From NCBI GenBank assembly GCA_002104985.1, contig MCGO01000123.1:1-64000 (forward strand): 64,000 nucleotides of DNA. Direction: 5' to 3'. This DNA comes from Rhizoclosmatium globosum. Lineage: Eukaryota; Chytridiomycota; Chytridiomycetes; Chytridiales; Chytriomycetaceae. A program made the translations under genes and the position numbers. Positions 55,914-64,000 of the stretch are shown one piece after another. The notes under the pieces were generated by a model. The model was given only the letters and a program-made list of their open reading frames with translations, was not told where the DNA came from and made no database searches. Numbering within the stretch: position 1 is the stretch's first letter; every line of letters begins with the position of its first letter.

Positions 55914-58432
55914 TTATTCCTGCGCTTCTCTCCCTCTAACAGCAACAACAAGCCTTTCCAAACCCCCAGAAATCAAATCCATCGCGATCAAATCATCTAC
56001 GACCTTCTTCCTCTGAACATGCAAATACTGATCCATCATAAACCCTAAATCTCTCGCAACAGCCCTCCTCAATTTCTCAGCCTTCACAAAATCAGCACCC
56101 GAAAGTCCAGGCTTAAAGTGTCCAACAACAGCATCCACAACTCTCTTCTCTTCAACTCCATTCTGTTTCTGGACTTCACGTTCGGCAACAACACACTGAA
56201 CCATTAACGGCGCAAGATCATCGTCAGGACTTAGGAAGAGGGCTTCGTAGACTTTGAAAATATTCGCAAAGTTTTGTGGCGACATCTCCGTCATGGCTGT
56301 AACGTACACGTTTTGGCCAGTGACAGCGGCTTCAAAGTTGGGGTATAAGGCTCGGATTTCGGGCTCGTTTCCACGGCTAAAGATAATGTTCAGGGTTTCA
56401 ATGACGTGAAGTTGGCTGGAAAGGTCGCCCTGTGAATCAGCTAAAAGTGTTGTGAGAGGAAGGAAGATTTCTCCTTCGGAGCCGACAACGTCTCTGCATA
56501 CAACTGCTTAGTTCCATCACCCAAGTCATAATAAGATCATACCGGAAATGTTCAGGAGTTGCATCTCGATCCACCGCGTTTCTCAATACATGACACGCTT
56601 CTTTTCGGACCTTCATATCTCTACTCCCCAACAAATCATGAACGTGTCTAAAGAGTCCAACAGTATGTACAGCCTGTTTTTGGCTCGTTGTTCCAGCGGT
56701 AATATTCGACAAACAATGGAGGACTTCAGCAATAACGGCTGGTTGGTGGTTGTAAGCAACTGAAAGAATTTTCTTGATAGATTCCAGTATTCCGGCGTCG
56801 ATGAGAACCTTATTGTCGAATTTAGCCTCTGGCTGAAACGTTGGTTGAACGGCTCAAGTATCATACCTGTGTGTGTGATGGATCCAAGTCTCCAGAGATG
56901 TTCGTCATGCACCGAAGTACCGGCGTCTGTACCGACAAACGAGGGCTATTACTAAAAACACAGTATACAATGAGTGGTTAGACTTTGCATTACAACGGCC
57001 GGTGAACTCACATTCCTTGAACCAACTTGCGAATCAAATCAAGACGAATCAACTGCTCACATCCAGAATTCTTTGCATGAAAGATTCTCGACATGGCCCA
57101 AATAGCTTCCGACAAGACATCCTGATCGTCAAACCGCAACACAGTCTCTTGAATGACCTCAAAACACGGCTCGACCTATTGGTTTTTTCAAACGTTATTT
57201 TTATGTTATGGAAAAACGACACCAACAGACCTGCTTCCAATCCTTATTGTCCCATCGACAGAGATTCGCAATAACCCAACATACAACATGACGTGCTTGA
57301 ATATCCTTTTTACGGTCATAGCAAATTCTGTATGGAATAGCAAGGAGCGGCTGAATGATTCCATGATCAAGAAGTAACTGCGTGTATTCTTTACAGTCTC
57401 CAGCAATATTTCCAAGAGCCCAAGCGGCCTGAACACGAACTTGATCGGTTTCAGATGTGAGGAGCGCAATGAGAGGTGGAATGAAATCTGAATTAACGAC
57501 TGCAGAGGTATGACCAGAGTTTCCAGCAGCAATGTTCGTGAGAATCCAGCATGCTTCATACTAAACGTGCTTTATGTCAGCGTCAGGTCCAACAAAAACG
57601 AAGAGAGGACTCCGAACCTGAATATGAGAAGTAGACGAAATCAAAAGATCGCGAATTCTAGGAAGTACATTGAGATCCAACACGCGTTCAGTCTTATCCG
57701 GGATTTCATCTGTTGACAATGTCAAGAACCCCTCCACCACTACATCCAAAACGAAAAGCCAGCAACTCACCAACACACATATATCTTCTAATCTGCTTCA
57801 TAGCATTCAAGACGTAATCTAGGACATGATGATTCAAGGCCGACACGATTCGTTGAGCATGGGTTGGAAGCTGAATCCCGCCCAAAAACATAGATGCTTT
57901 AGCTGCGATGTCATTGTATACTCAAAAAGACTTACCAGGAATCTGATAGCACTAGGGTCGTTTGGTAGGTAAAGAGAATCTTCGGGATTCGAGTTTGCAA
58001 CCGCGTTTTCATCAATTCCGACATTGAGGAGTTTTCTGTTGATTGTATCCAGTTCGTTATCCACGTCGATGCCCTTCTTTCTTGGCCTATCATGCATAAT
58101 GAGTTAGATATTGTGAGCTGTGTGTGAGAATGTAGACGAGTGGGTGTATACTCTGGCTATCCCACCACACTTCAATACTAAGCCACTCACTTTGCTTTTG
58201 CCATCGGACCTCTGTGACTTCGTTCTGAGTTGAGCTTTTGAATTAAACGCTCGGCTGTTTCAATTTCTTCGTTGTCTTCGTCGTCATCGCTTTCTTCACT
58301 TCGAACTGGTTTTGCCGGGAATGAATAAACTTGGTTTTTGAGTGGAGATGTCTGGAAAAGGTCTAAATTGGATTCTCCAGTTGCGAGTGTCGCAGCGGAC
58401 GACGTTGAGCTGAGTGGTGCCACGAAGGACAT
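55914..58432 (-). CDS. Importin-alpha-like Armadillo-repeat protein
   Basis: About ten exons from MSFVAPLSSTSSAATLATGE (58432) to a stop at 55914. Arm repeats include YEACWILTNIAAGNSGHTSA, VRVQAAWALGNIAGDCKEYT, ARHVVCWVIANLCRWDNKDW, VLRCMTNISGDLDPSHTQ and VIAEVLHCLSNITAGTTSQK, with the Trp/Asn pairs that bind NLS peptides. The N-terminus is acidic (RSEESDDDEDNEEIE) and has only a weak KAKPRKKG basic patch, unlike the strongly basic importin-beta-binding domain of classical importin alpha. Nuclear import adaptor is the family role. The missing IBB suggests an atypical member. Confidence 0.78.
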
Positions 58433-58539
58433 TTGACGTGTGTTGTTTTTGGGGTCTGTTCTTTGAAAATTGTCCAGAGGGAGGGAAAGAAGAAGGGAAC
58501 GAACAAGTTTATATGCAATATTATCAATTATCATTATGT

Positions 58540-61066
58540 TCAAAGCTGGAATTGCTGGTTGCTTTTTGTCGCACTGGATGTTGTGGTGGGCATTCCAGGA
58601 AGCCCCAGCAGGACACCCATGCCTGGGCTGTATTCACCCGACCCTCCCAAAGGAAGCATATTGATTCCAGGTCCGAGCATCAGAGAACCTCCCTCCTTGA
58701 AAGGAATGAAAGCCGACCTTGTACCACTTGCTTCTGTGACAGGAACGTAACCAAATCCCCACATTTGATTTTGACCTTGTGACTGAAGAGCAGGTACATC
58801 TTTTGAGTTTAAAGTAACTGAAGAATCGGATATTGATCCTGGATTGCTGAAATTGAGCCAGTCCGACGACGAGAATCCAAGTAGTGGCGTGAAAATGCCT
58901 TTCGTTGTCACAGAATCCTGTTTAGGTACATTCGTTCCAGAACTTGCTTGTGACTGATTTTGTTGTTCCGTGATTTGCTGGTAGTAAAGTTTCTGGAGTA
59001 ACTCTTGTTGCTGCTGCAATTGTTCCAATTGTTCCGGCTGAAGCTGAATAAACTGAAACTGTTCTTGCAGAGCTCCCGTTGGAAGAACATTTCCATTACC
59101 AACAATATCGTCAACTAGCCGTTCTTTGCCCTTGATCGATCCTGACCGCTTCCGCTTATTCGCCATACGTGTATTGTGACTCGGTGCAAGAATATCGTCT
59201 TCATCCTCCTCTGGAATCGCAGGTGGAATCGATCCTCCAACATTAAACAAGAACGAAAGACTTCCACTCTTCAGCAAAGACGGTGGACACGCTGTCGTTG
59301 CTTCTCCACTTCCCCCTGAATTCGAACCAGCACTTGCAAGTTGCAACGCCATCAACTGCAACTCCTTCTGCTGCAAAAAAGCCCATTGCAACGGACTCGC
59401 CCCTCCACCAGCTCCAGCCCCAGCATCAACAGTCCCACAAACAGGACTCTGGACCTTATCCAATCCATCCAAAATATCACTCTCAACTTTCCTACAACCC
59501 CCCTGCGGAACCCAAACCCCGACAATCGGCGTCCCAGAAACCCCACCACCACCCTCCGTAAACACCCCTCCAGCCCCAGTCGACGCCGCCGAAGACGGAA
59601 ACAACCCACCAAGACTCGGCGTCCCAAGCCCCAACTGCGCAAGCAACTGCCCGTTACTCAACTGACTCTGCAACGTCGGGTGAAACAAGCTCCCCAGACT
59701 CAACTGCCGTTGCGTCGTCGACGCCGCTTCCTTCTGTCCAGGAGTTACAGGCGTTCCACCTTGAACCACGGGCGACGTCTGTCCAGAGTCTCCTCTTCGC
59801 GGGCGTTTTTTCGTCGGTGTAGAGGAAGCCGCGTCGGTCGTTGGAGGGGAGAGGAACGCGTCTGTAGGGGAGAGAGGGACTTGAACGGGAAGGTAGAGCA
59901 TTTGGTAGCCGACTGGGAAAGTTGATGATGTGCTTGTTGCGCTGTATGGGGTGTATTCTTGGGTTTCGTGCTGGAGGTGGTCGGACGGAGTTGATGTGTC
60001 AATGCATGGGGGTAATGAGGCGTGAGGGATGATGGAAGAAGAGGGAGCTGAAGTAGGTTGTGGTGTTGATGATTGATTTGATTGGACGGGTGTGACTGGG
60101 CTTGGTGCTTGAGTTGCTTTGCGTCTTGGTGTCTGTCGCGGAGCAGGTTTCTGTTGTAGCCATGTTACAAGAAGAAGTAATTTCGGGGGTCGCCCATACC
60201 TTAGTGTCTCTGACTTCCTTTGCATTCAACTTTGGAGTATTCCTAGATGCTCCACCTTTCTTCGAACCAATCACCTTCTCACTCATCATAGGTGAAACCT
60301 CACTAATGCTTTCCAGAACACTATTCCCACTCAAACCAACAAAACTCCCCGTAAATGACGAACTAGATTCTCCTCGATACAATCCATTCAAATCTTGCAT
60401 ATGAGTCTGACTATTAACGCCACCACCCAACCCCGCCAGTTCCGCCTCCCAATCCAAACCATCATCCTGCTGACGATACGCGTGTTGAGATACTTCCGTC
60501 ATGGGAGGAGCCACAGGCTCGTACCGCTTTCCATGATTCTCCACGAACCGATTTTGACAAAAGTCTTGGACTTTGGCTTTGATTTTCTCAGCAAGACGTG
60601 CTTTTAAGCTGTTTGAGGCGGCAGATGGGACCGGTGTCACGGGTGTATTAGCCGATGCACCGTTTCGGATTCCTTTGTTCGCGATATTCTTGAATGAGAT
60701 ACTGACGAGAGTTTTCTTTTCTGGGCCTGGAGTTGATGTGTCCTTTTTGGGTGTTGTTTTCTTTGGAGCCGATGTTCGTTTTGAGGATGGAGCAGAGCTG
60801 TAGCTGTATCGCTTGAATGGTTCGGAGGATGAATGTGGAATGGATGGAATTTGGGAGTGGATGTTTCCTGAATTAGCAACACTCAAGGCAAGCTCTTGAG
60901 TGAATGTGGAGAATGGATTGAAATCTTGATTTGGAGAGTATTGCTGGACAGCTTGGAGGAATGCCATTTGGTCTTGCTGTTGCTGGGCTGTCAGATTGTC
61001 CCAGGGAAGCTGAAGCTGTTCTGCCACATCAAGTTGGGCGGGAATAGAAAAGTCTGTGGCTTCCAT
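58540..61066 (-). CDS. Large low-complexity protein, probable nuclear regulator, family unknown
   Basis: Exons 60200-61066 and 58540-60150 (intron GTATGG...ACAACAG) make 825 residues in frame. Gln/Leu-rich N-terminus, a Lys/Thr/Pro basic stretch (APKKTTPKKDTSTPGPEKK), then a conserved-looking helical block (LKARLAEKIKAKVQDFCQNR then FVENHGKRYEP), a second basic patch (PTKKRPRRGD), Gln-rich runs and a Gly/Pro/Leu-rich end. No zinc finger or other named domain. Basic NLS-like patches and poly-Gln suggest a nucleus-located regulator. Only inference. Confidence 0.6.
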
Positions 61067-61277
61067 TTGCTTCGAAAGGCTGATGTAGGGATAGTAGTAT
61101 GGTTTGTATAAGGTTCCGAGATGGTTTAGCGAGATTCCTGAACGGGTGGAGTTGGAGCAGTTCTCTCTGATGGTGGAGAAAAACTGGAACTTCTAGAAGG
61201 TTATTCGACACGATATAAGGGGATAACCAATCACATCACCCGTCATTTTGTTTCATATTTATTGGGTTAATTACATA

Positions 61278-62016
61278 CTACTCTTCAATAACATCGCCAT
61301 ACTGATTATACTTTCGCTGCTTGATTCCTCCATGATCACGCGTTACAGAAACACGTTCAACAATATCTCCATCCAATTCCTTTTCATAGTCTTCAAACGC
61401 CTTCACTGCGTCTCCGCTTTGACCAAATGAAGGAGATAGTGGAGCTTTCCGCAATTGGCCTTGTCCACTAGCAGCACCACCACTGCCCTCTTCACCCAGC
61501 ACAATAGCAAGCCCATTCTTGCCCCGTGCCGATTCTTCACGCACAACTCGCGCAATAAACGAATCGTCCATGGCGAGAACCTTCTTTGCAACATACGAAC
61601 TACTCACAGAGGCTCCTGCCCAGAACCCAATCATGCTTCCACCTGCGGCTGTAACTACTCCCTGGATCCGGGTCCATCGCCGAGAACGCGCATACTAAAG
61701 CAGTGATTAGGTGAGCGGTATACTACTACAGTCAAGTCAAGTCATCAACTCAACTCTGTCTGCAATGAACCCAGCCACTGTCATTGTACCCACTGTCGAA
61801 TACACAATGGTACGCACTGCCGATTCGAATGCTTCCACTTCAGGTTTGGTTGGATAGTACCCACGTAGACGAGTAATGATCCTGCAGCCAAACCAGTGAG
61901 CTTCGAGTACACCAGCCACACTCTCTCACTCACCTTCCATAAACTGAGTTAGGATCAGAGACAATCACTTTGTCGAAAGGAGAAGGTTTTCCCACAGTTT
62001 GACTTTCGCCACTCAT
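61278..62016 (-). CDS. Small membrane protein, unknown family
   Basis: Exon 1 (ATG 62016) reads MSGESQTVGKPSPFDKVIVS, joined over an intron (GTGAGT...CTGCAG) to IITRLRGYYPTKPEVEAFES and VRTIVYSTVGTMTVAGFIAD (TM 1). A further exon has GVVTAAGGSMIGFWAGASVS (TM 2), followed by a hydrophilic C-terminus ending near 61278 (YNQYGDVIEE). Two helices, no signal peptide. The layout recalls small mitochondrial or ER two-TM proteins, but I do not recognise the family. Exon ends other than the first intron are approximate. Confidence 0.6.
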
Positions 62017-62674
62017 TTTTTGTCTACTCAAAGTAACATCATCATTAATACCTAATTGGGTAAGAGATGCGCGCAGTCATTACCCAACCTCAATTGAAGA
62101 CTTGTATTTATTGGATATCTAAATGTGGAAAATCCATGTCTTCTTTACATAGTAGTTCTATGGTCTTTTGAGGTGACTGAAGGAACAATCAGGGGCTAAC
62201 TAGCAGTTGAAAACGCATGTTAAGAAGATTGTTCATTGATAAAACCGTATCGGTTTCCTTTCTTATCATTGCCCCGTCACCTTCAACTTTGGCCACCAAA
62301 ATCGATCCATCTCACACACCCATTCCCCCATTCCAGAATTCAACGAAAAAGGCTGCACACCCCAGGAATCGAACCTGGATTTGCTCGGCCACAACGAGCT
62401 GTACTGACCGTTATACGAGGTATGCGGTTGTTCGGTGCAGAACAATTAGACCGCTATGTACCTCACTACGCTCTTACATGGCCGGAATAATGAGTTTTGA
62501 TATCTAAAAAATGGTGAAAGGACACTCCATAACCGTTATCGACCGCGTTGAAAGGTAGTTCTATTGGGTGGATATTTTTGGGAAATCGATGCTACTTACG
62601 GAAAGAAGTTAAATTGTTTTACAGACGTGGTCTATTGTTTAAGAATAAAGATAAATAACGAAGAGAAATGCAGT
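62017..62674. other. Intergenic region containing tRNA-His
   Basis: About 660 bases. Besides the tRNA, nothing convincing. ORFs on the plus strand here are short and cross the tRNA. Confidence 0.5.
62354..62425 (-). tRNA. tRNA-His (anticodon GTG)
   Basis: Minus strand: acceptor gcatacc pairs with ggtgtgc (one G-U), D-arm with tataacggtcagta, anticodon arm gctcg-ttgtggc-cgagc giving GTG, T-arm ccagg-ttcgatt-cctgg, discriminator A. All four stems form. No intron. The 5' G-1 typical of tRNA-His is added after transcription. Confidence 0.93.
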
Positions 62675-64000
62675 TTACGCGTCTTGAAATGATGTTCGAT
62701 GCGATCCTGGAAACGGCAAGTGCGTCGAAAAAGACTTTGCTCGCTCTCTGGCTTTCAGGGAATTTTCAAATGACTTTCCATGTGCAGTCTTTGTCATGCC
62801 AGAAGCAGAAATAGTTGCAGGCGTAGCGCGCAACATTCGAAACTCATCCATTTTCGCTTTGTGTGGAAACTCAACCAAATAGCACGTCTTATTCGCACCA
62901 AGCAGCAGCTCGATGTATTCTTCTGTCTTTGATTTCGCGGCAGCGGTCGTTTTTTCAATAATTTTGATATTGGATTGAGAGAGTGTGTGTGTTCCGTTGT
63001 TTCCCTCGCTGAGAATAATGAGAATATCAAGGTCTGGCATGACCAAAAATACTGCCGTCTTCCAAAGAGAAGTGGGGCGATTGAGCTTAAGACCAGTGTG
63101 GAACTAAATCCAAAATGTTTCAACCAAGTGCTCGCAAAAATCAAGATTGTTACCATATATGTTTTCACGAGGCCGTCATTTTGATCGATATGAGAGGAGT
63201 TCACTTCGCTGCTGTTGTGTGTAATATTCCCATCCTTTTGTCCTCCACCAAAACCCAGTGCTTTGAAGAACAGAACTACAGGAGTAGCAGTCGCAATCAG
63301 GAAGATTGTACAGGAGTCAAACAATAGGCGAACATTGAACATGGCTTTTGTTTGCTGGGGAATGCCAAAGTTGACGGCCTAAATTTCAATTAGATAAGGA
63401 ATCACAATCTCTTGCAACGCACCAAATCAAGGACAATAAACAGCGCGCTAATGGAAATGACAACACCAACTTTCTTGCTCTCGTCAAACTTTTCTGAAGC
63501 CTTCCTTGTCATCCAACCCATCCAGATACAGAGCACCAAAAGCACCGCATTAAATCCGAAAATACCTCCAAATAATTGTTTGGCAGCATCAACGTTTGTT
63601 TCATCCGAGGCACAGGACCATAAAGTATCCGAGGACCCATCAAACGTAATAAGACGTGGCTCAACGCCAGCCCCATCCATCGCCTTTCCTGTAAACGCCC
63701 CTTCAAATACAGCAACAACGGTACAACAAGCAATCAAAAAATCATCCTTCAAGAACCGAGATCGCGCAATTTTCGAGTATCCAAATATAAGAAAGATCCG
63801 AATAGCTTTTGCCAAAATCATGCTGAATATCATACCAAACGCGACTGCTGGGAGAACTGCGTTCGCGTGACAGACGGAATTCGCAGTAGACAGTCCTTTT
63901 GTTAGAATGGCCACAGCTCCAATGAAACATCCAAGGAGAATGTATGAGCAACAGAATGGCGAGATGGCCTTCACATCTGGCTCATTCTTTTTCACGACAA
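62675..64000 (-). CDS. Class C-like GPCR, 3' part
   Basis: The gene runs off the right edge. From the edge: a TM with FCCSYILLGCFIGAVAIL after a short SP-type start, then LPAVAFGMIFSMILAKAIRI (TM 3-like with basic end), DDFLIACCTVVAVFEGAF, a Cys-containing extracellular loop (TLWSCASDE), GIFGFNAVLLVLCIWMGWM, VGVVISISALFIVLDL, and in the next exon RLLFDSCTIFLIATATPVVL. A cytoplasmic tail with LLGANKTCYLVEFPHKAKMD ends at 62675. The layout matches 7tm_3 (GABA-B/mGluR type) receptors found in zoosporic fungi. The ligand domain would lie beyond the window. Ligand unknown. Confidence 0.72.

Noticed and set aside
61278..62016. OCIA-domain protein for the small two-TM gene
   Set aside because: Two-TM layout is similar but the characteristic OCIA residues are not visible.
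1..64000. CRISPR arrays, bacterial operons, phage genes
   Set aside because: No regularly spaced palindromic repeats. Introns and nuclear protein families show the DNA is eukaryotic.

Overview
The window reads as nuclear DNA of an early-diverging fungus, most likely a zoosporic (chytrid-type) one. This is inference, not a database result. The reasons are compact intron-bearing genes (GT-AG introns mostly 40-70 bases), a Gcn4-type bZIP, a protein with a fungal-type transcription factor domain, yeast-type beta-subunit fatty acid synthase fragments, chitin- and chitosan-directed secreted proteins, GPI-type cell-surface proteins, and a class C-like GPCR, a family retained in early fungi and lost in most Dikarya. 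Most genes lie on the minus strand.

Layout. 1-12.5 kb: tail of a C2H2 zinc finger gene, a bZIP factor, a damaged bacterial-type (COG4705-like) membrane protein, two tandem secreted CAP (SCP/PR-1) proteins carrying Trp/Tyr-rich repeats, a small secreted protein, a protein with a fungal transcription factor domain but no visible zinc cluster, a glycosyltransferase-like protein, a C2H2 protein and a GPI-type surface protein. 12.7-19.6 kb: a Vti1-type SNARE and a large cohesin SA/Scc3 gene with repeat-bearing introns. 20-25.8 kb: a tandem pair of unknown small proteins and two CAP + CFEM-like surface proteins. 25.9-37.3 kb: class 3 lipase, C2-like protein, truncated Tc1/mariner-type DNA-binding ORF, GH46-like chitosanase, RNA polymerase III subunit RPC8, a repeat-built chitin-binding-like protein, arylamine N-acetyltransferase, a YhhN/TMEM86 protein and a plant-type LRR protein.

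37.7-50.5 kb is an accessory island: scrambled, duplicated pieces of the FAS1 beta subunit, an 81-bp tandem repeat, a repeat ORF, a SAP-domain gene, a TEF1 (EF-1alpha) pseudogene, a non-LTR retrotransposon with a reverse transcriptase and a restriction-like endonuclease, and an unrecognised five-exon gene divergent from it. tRNA-like sequences lie near both edges. 50.9-64 kb: a TIR-NACHT-WD40 NOD-like receptor with a possible myristoylation start, an importin-alpha-like Arm-repeat protein, a low-complexity nuclear-type protein, a small membrane protein, tRNA-His(GTG), and the 3' part of a 7-TM receptor.

The genes do not form one pathway. Themes are a secreted/cell-wall repertoire (four CAP proteins, chitosanase, chitin-binding-like protein, GPI proteins), housekeeping genes (Scc3, Vti1, RPC8, importin) and an innate-immunity-type receptor beside a transposon-rich island. 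Several otherwise convincing genes carry single-base frame breaks, often in homopolymers. This could be local gene decay, but uncorrected long-read indels are at least as likely, so pseudogene calls should be read with that in mind.
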